A stretch of DNA of 64,000 bases from Cupriavidus respiraculi (GTDB taxonomy: Bacteria; Pseudomonadota; Gammaproteobacteria; Burkholderiales; Burkholderiaceae), in assembly GCF_914271545.1 (NCBI RefSeq), contig NZ_CAJZAH010000003.1, positions 372,001-436,000 of the forward strand. Reading direction: 5' to 3'. Shown one piece after another: positions 9,389 through 19,079 of this stretch (the stretch's first letter is position 1; the number at the start of each line of letters is the position of its first letter). The position numbers and the translations under genes were made by a program. The notes beneath the pieces were generated by a model, which made no database searches, was not told the origin of the DNA, and saw only the letters and a list, made by a program, of their open reading frames with translations.

Positions 9389-10267
9389 ATGCGCAAAGGC
9401 ATTATCTTGGCCGGAGGTTCCGGCACCCGTCTCTATCCGATCACGCGCTCCGTATCCAAGCAATTGCTGCCTGTATACGACAAGCCGATGATTTATTACC
9501 CGCTGTCGACGCTGATGCTCGCGGGGATTCGGGACATTCTTATCATTTCGACGCCGGAAGACACCCCGCGCTTCTCCGCCATGTTGGGCGATGGCAATAA
9601 GTGGGGTATCAATCTGCAGTATGCCGTGCAGCCTTCGCCCGACGGCCTCGCCCAGGCATTCGTCATCGGCCGCGACTTCGTGGGCAACGATCCGTCCGCG
9701 CTCATCCTCGGTGACAACATTTTCCATGGCCACGACCTGGTGAGCCAGTTGCACCGGTCCGCCCGGAAGGAGAAGGGAGCGACCGTTTTTGCATATCACG
9801 TGCACGATCCGGAGCGCTACGGGGTGGTCGAATTCGACGACAGCTTCCGTGCTGTCTCGATCGAAGAGAAGCCGGCCAAGCCGCGTTCGCACTACGCCGT
9901 GACAGGCCTGTATTTCTACGACAACCAGGTTTGCGACATTGCAGCCGATATCAAGCCTTCGGCACGCGGGGAATTCGAGATCACCGACGTCAACAAGCGC
10001 TATCTTGAAATGGGGCAGCTTGACGTCGAAATCATGGGTCGCGGTTACGCATGGCTGGACACGGGCACCCATGATTCGCTGCTGGAGGCGGCGACCTTCA
10101 TCGCTACGCTGCAGAACAGGCAGGGTCTGATGGTGGCTTGCCCGGAAGAAATTGCCTATCGCAGCAAGTGGATTACGGCAGATCAAGTGGCTGAACTGGC
10201 GCGGCCCCTGGCGAAGAATGGATACGGCAAGTATCTGCAGCATATCGTCGGAGAAATCATCAAATGA
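9389..10267 (+). CDS. rfbA: Glucose-1-phosphate thymidylyltransferase
   Basis: First step of dTDP-rhamnose synthesis: glucose-1-phosphate plus dTTP gives dTDP-glucose. The 292-residue nucleotidyltransferase has the signature [11 protein letters not shown] (residues 9-19), KPMIYYPLS and LGDNIFHG. The RfbA C-terminal helix region [13 protein letters not shown] is present. The start at 9389 lies 11 bases after rfbD; AAAGGG at 9378-9383 can serve as ribosome binding site. The stop overlaps the rfbC start (ATGA). Confidence 0.96.
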   Translation: MRKGIILAGGSGTRLYPITRSVSKQLLPVYDKPMIYYPLSTLMLAGIRDILIISTPEDTPRFSAMLGDGNKWGINLQYAVQPSPDGLAQAFVIGRDFVGNDPSALILGDNIFHGHDLVSQLHRSARKEKGATVFAYHVHDPERYGVVEFDDSFRAVSIEEKPAKPRSHYAVTGLYFYDNQVCDIAADIKPSARGEFEITDVNKRYLEMGQLDVEIMGRGYAWLDTGTHDSLLEAATFIATLQNRQGLMVACPEEIAYRSKWITADQVAELARPLAKNGYGKYLQHIVGEIIK

Positions 10268-10815
10268 GTCTCACCGTCATTCGTACGGCGCTGCCGGAAG
10301 TACTGATCCTGGAGCCAAAGGTATTTGGCGACGATCGTGGATTCTTCATGGAGAGCTTCAACGCCGCGGTCTTTGCCGAGGCAACAGGCGTAGAACGGGA
10401 GTTCGTGCAGGACAACCATTCCCGTTCCGCGCGCAACGTGTTGCGCGGTCTGCATTACCAGATCCAGAATCCCCAAGGCAAGCTGGTCCGCGTGGTGTCT
10501 GGGGAGGTACTTGACGTGGCCGTCGACATGCGGCGTTCGTCGTCCAACTTCGGCAAATGGGTCGGAGTGCGACTGTCGGGCGAAAACAAGCGCCAACTCT
10601 GGGTGCCGGAGGGCTTTGCCCACGGTTTCGTGGTGCTATCCGAATCGGCGGATTTCCTTTACAAGACGACCGACTACTACAACCCATCAGCGGAACGCAG
10701 CGTGCTGTGGTGCGATCCCGCGATCGGCATCGACTGGCAGATTACAGGTGAGCCGCTGCTCGCCCAAAAAGACCGGCAGGCAGTTACGCTCGACCAGGCT
10801 GAGTGCTTCGCGTAA
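10264..10815 (+). CDS. rfbC: dTDP-4-dehydrorhamnose 3,5-epimerase
   Basis: Third step of dTDP-L-rhamnose synthesis. Cupin-fold epimerase of 183 residues with the expected FMESFN, QDNHSRS (His52), GLHYQ (His64) and PEGFAHGF motifs. It completes a full rfbBDAC set, so the locus should supply dTDP-L-rhamnose to the rhamnosyltransferases downstream. Translational coupling to rfbA by a 4-base overlap. Confidence 0.96.
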   Translation: MSLTVIRTALPEVLILEPKVFGDDRGFFMESFNAAVFAEATGVEREFVQDNHSRSARNVLRGLHYQIQNPQGKLVRVVSGEVLDVAVDMRRSSSNFGKWVGVRLSGENKRQLWVPEGFAHGFVVLSESADFLYKTTDYYNPSAERSVLWCDPAIGIDWQITGEPLLAQKDRQAVTLDQAECFA

Positions 10816-10924
10816 GTCGGTCGCATGGCCAGTATTGGGCATGCCAGGCGCGACTCCGCTTTGATTTTGGGGGCTGGCCGCGGACATCGTGTCCGGGACA
10901 CGCGTCGAGTCACAAAGGTCTCTA

Positions 10925-11746
10925 ATGAAACACTTCAGTATTAGTCCGGCCGCCATGATTGGCTCGCTGGTACGCAACCGGAACCTGGTTTTAGAACTCG
11001 CTTGGCGGGAAACCGTGGGCCGTTACAAGGGATCCGTCATGGGCGTGTTGTGGTCGCTCATCATCCCGCTATTGATGCTGGGCATCTACACCTTCGTCTT
11101 CAGCGAAATCTTTGTATCGCGTTGGGGGGCTACTGTCGCGCCTTCCAAGGCCACATTCGCCGTCATCTTGTTCGCGGGCCTCATCATCTTCAACGTATTC
11201 AGCGAGTGTCTGGTGAAGGCGCCCAATGTGGTGCTGTCAAATGTCAACTTCGTGAAAAAGGTAATTTTTCCGCTCGAAATTTTGCCGTGCGTGACGGTGC
11301 TGTCCGCACTGTTCCATGCGGTGGTCAGCGTCGGCGTGCTGCTGGTCTTTGAATGGATCAGCATGGGCTCGGTGCCGGCGACTGCGCTCTTTGCACCGGT
11401 GGTGATGGTCCCCGTCGTGTTGCTGTTGCTCGGACTGACCTGGGGCCTTGCCGCGATCGGGGTGTACCTGCGAGACGTGGGGCAGACCGTCGGTATCGTC
11501 GTCACCGGCCTGATGTTCGTTTCGCCTATTTTCTTTCCGGTAAGCTCGTTTCCCGAGCGCTGGCGCATCCTGGCGGACCTCAACCCACTGACGTTCCCCA
11601 TCGAGCAGATGCGAAGTGTGCTGGTGATCGGCAGCCCGCTGGAGTGGGACGGATGGTTGCGTTATTTGGCCTTCACGGCCGCGGTGGCCTGGATCGGTTT
11701 CGCCGCGTTCCAGAAATCTCGGAGGGGGTTCGCCGATGTCGTCTGA
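10925..11746 (+). CDS. wzm: ABC-2 type polysaccharide export permease (Wzm)
   Basis: Membrane component of an O-antigen/capsule ABC exporter that moves undecaprenyl-linked glycan across the inner membrane. The 273-residue protein has the family opening LVLELAWRETVGRYKGSVMGVLWSL and about six hydrophobic segments, ending with the conserved NPLTFPIEQMRSVL. An in-frame GTG at 10889 would add 12 residues, but the ATG at 10925 fits the family better. It overlaps wzt by 11 bases. The 109-base spacer after rfbC holds a small inverted repeat (CGTGT...ACACG). Confidence 0.92.
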   Translation: MKHFSISPAAMIGSLVRNRNLVLELAWRETVGRYKGSVMGVLWSLIIPLLMLGIYTFVFSEIFVSRWGATVAPSKATFAVILFAGLIIFNVFSECLVKAPNVVLSNVNFVKKVIFPLEILPCVTVLSALFHAVVSVGVLLVFEWISMGSVPATALFAPVVMVPVVLLLLGLTWGLAAIGVYLRDVGQTVGIVVTGLMFVSPIFFPVSSFPERWRILADLNPLTFPIEQMRSVLVIGSPLEWDGWLRYLAFTAAVAWIGFAAFQKSRRGFADVV

Positions 11747-13169
11747 TCTGGCAATCCGAGTTTCCCACCTGAGCAAGGTATTCCGTACCTACGAACGTCC
11801 GAAGGACAGGCTGATGGAAGGTCTGTACGGCCTTGCCGCTCGGACTTGCCCCGTTCCAGCGCTGAAGGCAAAACTGCGCGGCCGCGCCGAGAAGTGCTCG
11901 CGCAAGTTCTGGGCGCTGAACGACGTGTCCTTCGAAATCCCTCGCGGTCAAACCGTTGGCATCGTCGGCCGAAACGGTTCAGGCAAGAGCACGTTGCTCC
12001 AGATCATCTGTGGCACGCTCGCGCCTACCGCCGGAGAGGCCGAATTCAGCGGCAGGGTGGCCGCGCTACTGGAACTGGGCTCCGGCTTCAATCCCGAGTT
12101 CACGGGCCGCGAGAACGTGTTCCTCAACGGCCAACTGTACGGTCTGACACGCAAGCAGATCGAGGAGCGATTCGACCAGATCGTTGCCTTCGCCGATATT
12201 GGTGACTTTGTCGGACAGCCAGTCAAGACGTATTCCAGCGGCATGCTGGTGCGGTTGGCTTTCGCTGTCATCGCGCACGTCGATGCGGACGTACTGATTG
12301 TCGATGAGGCGCTGGCTGTTGGGGATGCGTTCTTCACCCAGAAGTGCATGCGCTTCCTGCGCAAGTTCATGGAGACCGGCACCATTCTGTTCGTCAGTCA
12401 CGATACGGCGTCGGTCAAGAGCCTGTGTTCGCATGCGATCTGGCTCGAGCATGGCCAGGTGCTCATGGCGGGCGCTCCCAAGGACGTTTGCGACGCCTAC
12501 CTTGAAGCCTTCTACGAGGCCCAACAGGGCAAGAGTACGACCACACGGCTAAAGGTGCAGGCTAAGCCGCAGACGCCGGCGGAGGAAACGCGCGACCAGC
12601 GACTCAAGTTCGTCAACCAGACGACCTTGCGCAACGATCTGCAATTGTTCGAGTTTGATCCGAATGCCAGCTCGTTCGGCCTCGGCGATGCCCAAATCAC
12701 AGACGTGCGCTTCTTTGACGAGGACGGTGCACCTCTGTCATGGGTCGTCGGCGGCGAGACGGTTGTCATTTCTATTACCGCCGTTGCACACAAGCCGCTG
12801 CAATCGCCAATCATCGGCTTCTATGTGAAGGACCGGTTGGGCCAGACACTGTTCGGCGACAACACCTATTTCACTTATCACGACGCCGCGGTGCAATGCG
12901 CGGCGGGCGGCGAACTCGAGGCGCGCTTCCACTTCCAGATGCCAATCCTCCCGAAGGGGGATTACTCGATCTGCGTGGCGATCGCCCAAGGTACGCAGGA
13001 TGTCCATACGCAATTGCATTGGATTCACGATGCACTGCTCTTCACGTCGTCGTCGTCGAGCGTGTCCACCGGTCTGGTGGGCATCCCGATGCGCCATATA
13101 GAGATGGCCGCCAGGCCCGCGTGCCCCGACGTTCCCGCGGACGTGGAGCCGCTGCGCGTCCAGCGCTGA
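11736..13169 (+). CDS. wzt: ABC transporter ATP-binding protein with C-terminal glycan-recognition domain (Wzt)
   Basis: Nucleotide-binding half of the O-polysaccharide exporter, 477 residues. Walker A GRNGSGKST begins at residue 78, the signature YSSGM at about 166 and Walker B VLIVDEAL at about 186; VSHDT is the H-loop. Residues from about 310 onward form an extra beta-rich domain (DVRFFDEDGAP, GFYVKDRLGQTLFGDNT, DYSICVAIAQGTQ). This is typical of Wzt proteins that bind the modified non-reducing end of a finished chain. It implies the exported glycan carries a terminal cap, consistent with the methyltransferase domain in the next gene. Confidence 0.93.
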   Translation: MSSDLAIRVSHLSKVFRTYERPKDRLMEGLYGLAARTCPVPALKAKLRGRAEKCSRKFWALNDVSFEIPRGQTVGIVGRNGSGKSTLLQIICGTLAPTAGEAEFSGRVAALLELGSGFNPEFTGRENVFLNGQLYGLTRKQIEERFDQIVAFADIGDFVGQPVKTYSSGMLVRLAFAVIAHVDADVLIVDEALAVGDAFFTQKCMRFLRKFMETGTILFVSHDTASVKSLCSHAIWLEHGQVLMAGAPKDVCDAYLEAFYEAQQGKSTTTRLKVQAKPQTPAEETRDQRLKFVNQTTLRNDLQLFEFDPNASSFGLGDAQITDVRFFDEDGAPLSWVVGGETVVISITAVAHKPLQSPIIGFYVKDRLGQTLFGDNTYFTYHDAAVQCAAGGELEARFHFQMPILPKGDYSICVAIAQGTQDVHTQLHWIHDALLFTSSSSSVSTGLVGIPMRHIEMAARPACPDVPADVEPLRVQR

Positions 13170-13189
13170 CCGAACTTTCATACTGACAC

Positions 13190-16100
13190 ATGCATTCGTT
13201 CAACCCCCTGCAATTTCCTGGAAGCTTCGATCGGCCCATCTACCTGTCGGGAAAGAGCGCGTGGATCGAGCACATACCATTCGCGTTCGCGCTCATAGAA
13301 ATGCTGAAGCCACGCGTGCTGGTCGAGCTGGGCACGCACTATGGCGATTCGTACTGCGCGTTCTGTCAGGCCATCAAGCAGCAACGTTTGGAATCTCGCG
13401 CGTTCGCTGTCGATACGTGGCAGGGCGACGAACACGCCGGCTTTTATGGGAATCAGGTGCTTGGACAGGTGCGGCAGGCCCACGACGCTGAGTACAGCTA
13501 TTTCTCGCGTCTGGTGCAGGCCACGTTCGATGAGGCAGCTGCGAACTTCGGACCCGATAGCATCGACCTTTTGCATATCGATGGTCTGCACAGCTACGAA
13601 GCCGTCAAACATGACTTCCTGACGTGGAAAGACAAGCTGTCCGAAAGGGCGGTGGTCTTGTTCCATGACACGAATGTCCGCGAGCGCGACTTTGGCGTGT
13701 GGAAACTGTGGGAAGAACTGTCGGCTCAGTATCCGCACTTCGAGTTTGCGCACGGTCACGGGCTGGGTGTGCTGGCAGTAGGCCCGCAGGCCCGCACCCT
13801 GATTGCGCCATTGGTCGATGCCGACGCCGAAGGGCGGACCCGCATCGCCAAGTTTTTCGCTGAACTCGGCTATCGGCTTACCCGAGAGCAGCAGCTCGAG
13901 GCCGGCATGGCGGCGCAGCAAAGCCAGATCGGGGAAGTGCACAACGCGTTGAACGCCTCGGAGGCGCGCAATAGAGAGCTGGAGAACCGCATCAGGGAAC
14001 TGGATGCGAGCATTCACGACCTGGATGAAGCTTTGACCGGGCGTCAGCACGAGATCGAAGTCGTCGCGCAGCATGCGGAAGAGGTTATTGCGGAACAGCG
14101 TCGGGAAATGGACGAGCATGACCATGAACTTCACGATCAGGTCAACGCTCTGCAGGCTGAGTTGGACGGTGCGAATCGCCGGCTGCATGAAATCTATTCG
14201 TCGCGAATCTGGCGCTTGACGTTCCCCTGGCGGGCGTTGGGTCACTACTCGAGGACTTACCGCAACCGCGCGCGCAAGGTTCTTGCGGCGAAGGAGGCGA
14301 TGGGCGGCTGGGATAAGCTGGGTCATGCCGCCTATCGCGTGCTCCGCACCGAAGGTGCGGGGGGGCTTTTCAGGAAGGCCCGCAGCTTCGGCAATGCCGC
14401 ATACGCGACAGCCGCAGGTTTCGACCCGATTGCGCTGCGCACGAAAGCAGCGCTGGAAGAAATCGCGAGCCGCTTGGCGGGTCCCGCGGCCCAGACGACC
14501 GAGGTCGTTGCCGGCCCCCGGATCTCGATCTTGATGCCGGTGTACAAAGTGCCGGTGAAGCTGCTGAAGGCCGCTATCGACTCGGTGTTGGCGCAGAACT
14601 ATGCCGATTGGGAGTTGTGCATCGCGGATGACAAGTCGGATGACCACGAGATCGCGTCGGTGCTGCGAGCCTACGCCAACGCCGACCGGCGAATCAAGGT
14701 CGTGTTTTCAGAGGTCAACGGTGGCATTTCGCACGCCACCAATCTGGCGCTGCAACAGGCTACCGGCGAATTCGTCGGTCTGCTCGACAACGACGATGTG
14801 CTGACCAACGATGCGTTGTGGGCGGTCGCGCGCAAGCTGGCTGAGGATCCGGCCATTGACGTGGTCTATTCCGACGAGTGCAAGACCGACGAGGCTGGGC
14901 GGCCGGTGGAGATTTTCACCAAGCCAGACTGGGATCCGATGCTGTTGCTCAACTGCATGTACATCGGCCACTTCGGTGTTTATCGCAAATCGCTGGTTGA
15001 AGCTGTCGGTGGGTTCCGTTCGCAGTTCGATTTCTCGCAGGACTATGACCTGGCGCTGCGCGTGACGGAAAGGGCCAGACGCGTCGCCCACATCGAGCGC
15101 GTCTTGTACGGCTGGAGAATGATCGCCTCGTCCGCAGCAGCGGGTGGCAAACCGCACGCGCGCGTCACGAATCTCGCCGCACTGCAGGATGCCATCGATC
15201 GGAGGGGGTGGAACGGCAGAGCCGAGGCGCTGCCGACGGCAAACCGCGCGCACCGGGACCCCGCTCAATTTACCCAACTGGTCTCGGTGATCGTGCCCTC
15301 GGACAACCAGGCCAATATCGAAGCCACCATTGAATCTCTGGGAGAGTCGACCTACCGGAATTTCGAGACGATCATCGTCACGAATTCACGTATTGTCGAG
15401 GCGCTGCGGGGCAAGGTGGATCCCACGCGCGTGCGTTTCGCGCCGTACGACAAGCCGTACAATTTTTCCGACAAGTGCAATGCGGGCGCGAAGATCGCTA
15501 CCGGCGCATTCTTCGTCTTCTTCAACGACGATGTGCGGGTGATTTCGCCGGACTGGATTGAATCGACGCTCGAATATCTGACCCTTGACCGAGTAGGCGT
15601 CGTGGGTCCCAAGCTGTTGTACGAGAATGGAACGATCCAGCATGCCGGCATGGTAACCGGCGTCCGGCGCCTGGTCGGCACGGCATTCCACGCGCTGCCG
15701 GATGACACCGCGAAGCACTATCAATTCGCACAATCGGTACGGCAGGTTTCGCTGATCTGCGGCGCATGCCTCGCGATCCGCGCCGACGTATTCGGCGCCA
15801 TTGGAGGCTTCGATGCCGTTGACGCGCCTATCAACCATTCCGACGTAGACCTCTGCTTCAAGGTCCGCGAGGCCGGTTACGAGTGCGTCTACACGCCGCA
15901 CGCCAAGCTGCTTCACATCGGCCACATGTCCATCGGCGCCATGGAGAAGGCCCAGAAGAAGGCGGCGACCCGGCGCAAGGACAAGGCGGACATTTATCTG
16001 TTGCGTCGCTGGTCCGCCATGCTCGCGCGCGATCCGTACTTCACGAAGGCCATGCGGGAACTGCTGTTCCACGACTCGCCGGACCACTACGAGGTTTTCG

Positions 16101-17185
16101 CCGCCGAAAGGCCATACCAAGGCAACGGCAAGGACGTCCTGCTGGTGTCGCACGATCTCAGTGAAAGCGGCGCGCCTCGCGTGGTTCTCGAGGTTGCGCA
16201 GTCGTTGAAGGCGTCCGGTCATTTCGTCGTGGTTGTCTCGCCGGAGGACGGGCCGATGCGCCGCGCTTTCCAGCAGCTGGGGATCACGGTGATCGTCGAC
16301 GCGCTGGTGCTCCGCCAACATCCGTCCGTGCTGGATTTCGCGCGCAATTTCGATGCAGTGATCGCCAACACCGCGGTGTCCTTTCCACTGGTGGAGCAGG
16401 TGGCTCCCGTTACGGACGTTTACTGGTACATCCACGAGACCAGCCTGGTGGCCCAACTGTCCCGCGAGCATTCCGGTTTCGACGCCGCAATGAAAAGTGC
16501 GAAGGCGGTGTGGGCCGGTAGCCAGCGCGCCGCGGAGCCGCTGACCGCGCTGCGTCCGGACGTCAGAGTCATCGAGTACGGGCTGGATCCGCTGGCGCTT
16601 CCCCGGGCCAGCAATGGTGCAGGCGACGACCCGGTGGTGATCAGCGTGTTCGGTTCCTATGAACCGCGCAAGGGCCAGGATCTGATGGTGGAGGCGATCC
16701 GCCTGTTGAAACCCGAGCGCCGGGCCCAATGCTCGTTCCGCTTTTTTGGCCGTGTATTGCATGACTCGTTTTTCAAGGTCGTACATAGTCGCGCCAAGGA
16801 CATTCCTCAGATCACGCTTGGGAAGGAGTTGGGATTCGAAAGCTATGTGACCGAACTGGGCGAATCCGATCTCGTGGTCGTGCCGTCTCGCGATGACACG
16901 CTGCCGCTTGTGTCGCTGCACGCGCTGTCGGCGGGCAAGCCCCTGATGTGCACATTGTCGACCGGGACGTCCAAGTATATTGAAGATATGGAGTCGGGCT
17001 TCATCATTCCGGCCGACTCGGCTGAAGCCATTGCGAGGACGCTGGAGTCGTCGTTGGCACGGCGGGATAGCTGGAACGCCATCGGGCACCGCGGGCAGCA
17101 GGTCTTTCAGCAATGCTTCTCGCGCGAGACCTTTACCAATACGATCGTTGCGGCAACGGGCGAGTCGCTGACACCAGCGCCATGA
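13190..17185 (+). CDS. Fused SAM methyltransferase / coiled coil / tandem GT2 / GT4-like glycosyltransferase, 1331 residues
   Basis: Domains in order: a class I methyltransferase-like domain (about 25-220; VELGTHYGDSYCAF, IDLLHIDGLHSYEAV near residue 128, VLFHDT); a heptad-rich coiled coil (about 230-335) ending in SRIWRLTFPWRALG, a motif often found next to glycan-polymerising GT domains; a GT2 domain (about 443-660; ISILMPVYK, DNDD near 532); a second GT2 domain (about 696-960; VSVIVPS, FNDDVR near 777); and a GT4-like domain (about 980-1330; VLLVSHDLSESGAPRV, FGSYEPRKGQDLM). It starts 20 bases after wzt. It probably polymerises and caps the exported O chain. Precedents are WsaE (methyltransferase plus rhamnosyltransferases) and WbdD (methyltransferase with coiled-coil ruler). 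The sugar specificities and the cap are inferred. Confidence 0.82.
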   Translation: MHSFNPLQFPGSFDRPIYLSGKSAWIEHIPFAFALIEMLKPRVLVELGTHYGDSYCAFCQAIKQQRLESRAFAVDTWQGDEHAGFYGNQVLGQVRQAHDAEYSYFSRLVQATFDEAAANFGPDSIDLLHIDGLHSYEAVKHDFLTWKDKLSERAVVLFHDTNVRERDFGVWKLWEELSAQYPHFEFAHGHGLGVLAVGPQARTLIAPLVDADAEGRTRIAKFFAELGYRLTREQQLEAGMAAQQSQIGEVHNALNASEARNRELENRIRELDASIHDLDEALTGRQHEIEVVAQHAEEVIAEQRREMDEHDHELHDQVNALQAELDGANRRLHEIYSSRIWRLTFPWRALGHYSRTYRNRARKVLAAKEAMGGWDKLGHAAYRVLRTEGAGGLFRKARSFGNAAYATAAGFDPIALRTKAALEEIASRLAGPAAQTTEVVAGPRISILMPVYKVPVKLLKAAIDSVLAQNYADWELCIADDKSDDHEIASVLRAYANADRRIKVVFSEVNGGISHATNLALQQATGEFVGLLDNDDVLTNDALWAVARKLAEDPAIDVVYSDECKTDEAGRPVEIFTKPDWDPMLLLNCMYIGHFGVYRKSLVEAVGGFRSQFDFSQDYDLALRVTERARRVAHIERVLYGWRMIASSAAAGGKPHARVTNLAALQDAIDRRGWNGRAEALPTANRAHRDPAQFTQLVSVIVPSDNQANIEATIESLGESTYRNFETIIVTNSRIVEALRGKVDPTRVRFAPYDKPYNFSDKCNAGAKIATGAFFVFFNDDVRVISPDWIESTLEYLTLDRVGVVGPKLLYENGTIQHAGMVTGVRRLVGTAFHALPDDTAKHYQFAQSVRQVSLICGACLAIRADVFGAIGGFDAVDAPINHSDVDLCFKVREAGYECVYTPHAKLLHIGHMSIGAMEKAQKKAATRRKDKADIYLLRRWSAMLARDPYFTKAMRELLFHDSPDHYEVFAAERPYQGNGKDVLLVSHDLSESGAPRVVLEVAQSLKASGHFVVVVSPEDGPMRRAFQQLGITVIVDALVLRQHPSVLDFARNFDAVIANTAVSFPLVEQVAPVTDVYWYIHETSLVAQLSREHSGFDAAMKSAKAVWAGSQRAAEPLTALRPDVRVIEYGLDPLALPRASNGAGDDPVVISVFGSYEPRKGQDLMVEAIRLLKPERRAQCSFRFFGRVLHDSFFKVVHSRAKDIPQITLGKELGFESYVTELGESDLVVVPSRDDTLPLVSLHALSAGKPLMCTLSTGTSKYIEDMESGFIIPADSAEAIARTLESSLARRDSWNAIGHRGQQVFQQCFSRETFTNTIVAATGESLTPAP

Positions 17186-17199
17186 CGCGGAGGGGAACC

Positions 17200-18123
17200 A
17201 TGACCCAGGTTGCAGTCATCGGTGGTAGTGGCTTCATCGGCAAGCCTCTGGTGCGGCAGCTAGCGGAGGCCGGATGCCGGGTGCATGCGCTCGGCATTAC
17301 TCCGGCGGATTGCGCCGATGCCGATCAGCAGGGCGACGCCGTGCGATGGTTCTGCGGCGACTTCCAGGACGAGGCATTGGTGCGCTCCGTGATGGAAGGC
17401 GCTGACACCGTGTTTCACCTCGTTTCGACGACACTGCCGCGCTCCTCGAACGAGGATCCCGTCTATGACATCACCTCTAACGTCGGCGGCACACTGAAAC
17501 TGTTGCGCGTGGCAGTGGAATGCCGGGTCCGCAAGGTGGTCTTCCTGTCGTCAGGCGGGACGATCTACGGTCCGCCGCAGTTCCTTCCAATAACCGAAGA
17601 TCACCCGCTCGAGCCTAACTGCTCGTATGGCGTGGGCAAGATGGCGATCGAGAAGTATCTGCAGCTCTTTCATACCCAGCATGGGCTTGAGTATGCGGTG
17701 GTGCGTTTGTCCAATCCCTTCGGTGCCGGACAACCCCTAGATCGGGCGCAGGGCGCGGTCTCGGTCTTCCTGGACCGCATTCTGCGCAAGGTGCCGATCG
17801 AGATCTGGGGGGACGGCTCGGTCGTGCGCGACTACATCTATATCTCCGATGCGGTCGACGGTATCGTGGCCGCCGCCCGCTACGAGGGTGGACGCGGGAT
17901 TTACAACATCGGCTCCGGCGTGGGGCACTCGTTGAACGAAGTCATCGCCGAAATCGAACGGGTTTCGGGGGAGAAGGCAACGGTGGTGTACCAGCCGGCA
18001 CGCGTGTTCGACGTGCCGATCAACGTCTTGTCGATCGCCCGGGCGCAGCAGGAACTTGGGTTTGCGCCACGCGTGCCGTTTCGCGAGGGCATTCGCAAGA
18101 CCCTGGAGTGGTTGCGCGGATGA
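17200..18123 (+). CDS. NAD-dependent epimerase/dehydratase (UDP-glucose 4-epimerase-like)
   Basis: Extended SDR of 307 residues: VIGGSGFIGKPLV at the N-terminus, the active-site serine region LSSGGTIYG, the YGVGK catalytic pair, and VRDYIYISDAVDG near the C-terminus. GalE-like proteins of this type interconvert hexose epimers in glycan loci, but substrate cannot be assigned. The ATG at 17200 has a strong ribosome binding site (GGAGGGGAA). An in-frame reading from 17113 lies within the preceding gene. The stop overlaps the next start (ATGA). Confidence 0.85.
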   Translation: MTQVAVIGGSGFIGKPLVRQLAEAGCRVHALGITPADCADADQQGDAVRWFCGDFQDEALVRSVMEGADTVFHLVSTTLPRSSNEDPVYDITSNVGGTLKLLRVAVECRVRKVVFLSSGGTIYGPPQFLPITEDHPLEPNCSYGVGKMAIEKYLQLFHTQHGLEYAVVRLSNPFGAGQPLDRAQGAVSVFLDRILRKVPIEIWGDGSVVRDYIYISDAVDGIVAAARYEGGRGIYNIGSGVGHSLNEVIAEIERVSGEKATVVYQPARVFDVPINVLSIARAQQELGFAPRVPFREGIRKTLEWLRG

Positions 18124-19079
18124 CCGCTGATCCGCCAGGCATGATGGGCGTGACTTTCCCTTCTGCGATGCCGTCGGTATGCGCGGTCATCGTGAGCTAT
18201 CGCCCGCAGGTCGCGCATGTTGCCGCTTGCGTGGCGCGCCTGCGCGAGTCCGGCAACGGCGTCGTCATTGTCGACAATGGCAGTGACGCGACAACGCTGG
18301 CCGCGTTGGACGCTATCGCTGTAGGCCCGTATGAGCGCGTCTTGCCCATGGGGTCGAACGTCGGAATCGGCGCAGCGCAGAATGCCGGCATTCGCGATGC
18401 ATTGGCGACGGGGTTTCGCTTCGTGATGTTGTTGGACCAAGACAGTCTTCCGGACGAGAACATGGCCGAGCGTCTGCTTGCGGCCCGCCATAGCCTTGTT
18501 CAGGCGGGCCGGCGCGTTGCGGCGGTTGGCCCCGTCACTGTCGACTCGCGCACCGGGGTGCGCGGCGCCTTCGTATGCTTCGACGGCATTCGGATAGGGC
18601 GGCGCCAGTGCACATGTGGACAGCCGGCTGTCCAGGCGGATTTTCTGATTGCCTCCGGCATGTTGATATCCGCGGATGTGTTCGAGGCGGTAGGCGGCAT
18701 GAGTGAAGATATGTTCATCGATCATGTCGATACGGAATGGTGCCTGCGGGCGCGCAGCAAAGGCTATGCACTCTTCGGTGTCTGCGATGCATTGTTGCGG
18801 CATACGCTGGGAGACAGTGTAGTCCGCGTATGGATGGGCCGCTGGCGCGAAGTATCCGTGCATGCGCCGGCGCGTAATTACTATGTATTCCGAAATACCA
18901 TCCTGATGCTTCGCAGGACGCCGATGCCATTTGCCTGGAGAGTCGCGCATGTGTTGCGGCTGGCGCAGTTCTTTGTTTTCTTCGGAGTGATCGGGTCGAG
19001 CCGCTCGGCACGCCTGCGATACATGCTGCGAGGCATCGCGGACGGGCTCCGGAACAGGGGAGGCCCGATTCATGCATGA
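18120..19079 (+). CDS. GT2 family glycosyltransferase, rhamnosyltransferase-like
   Basis: Cytoplasmic GT-A fold enzyme of 319 residues: VIVSYRPQ at the N-terminus, IVDNGSD, the metal-binding MLLDQDSLP, and GGMSEDMFIDHVDTEWCLRA, the pattern of the rhamnosyltransferase group (RfbF/WbbL-like). Context (dTDP-rhamnose genes upstream) supports a rhamnose donor, but this is inference. The ATG at 18120 overlaps the epimerase stop; the 3' end overlaps the next GT by 8 bases. The C-terminus has a hydrophobic patch (LAQFFVFFGVIG). Confidence 0.85.
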   Translation: MTADPPGMMGVTFPSAMPSVCAVIVSYRPQVAHVAACVARLRESGNGVVIVDNGSDATTLAALDAIAVGPYERVLPMGSNVGIGAAQNAGIRDALATGFRFVMLLDQDSLPDENMAERLLAARHSLVQAGRRVAAVGPVTVDSRTGVRGAFVCFDGIRIGRRQCTCGQPAVQADFLIASGMLISADVFEAVGGMSEDMFIDHVDTEWCLRARSKGYALFGVCDALLRHTLGDSVVRVWMGRWREVSVHAPARNYYVFRNTILMLRRTPMPFAWRVAHVLRLAQFFVFFGVIGSSRSARLRYMLRGIADGLRNRGGPIHA

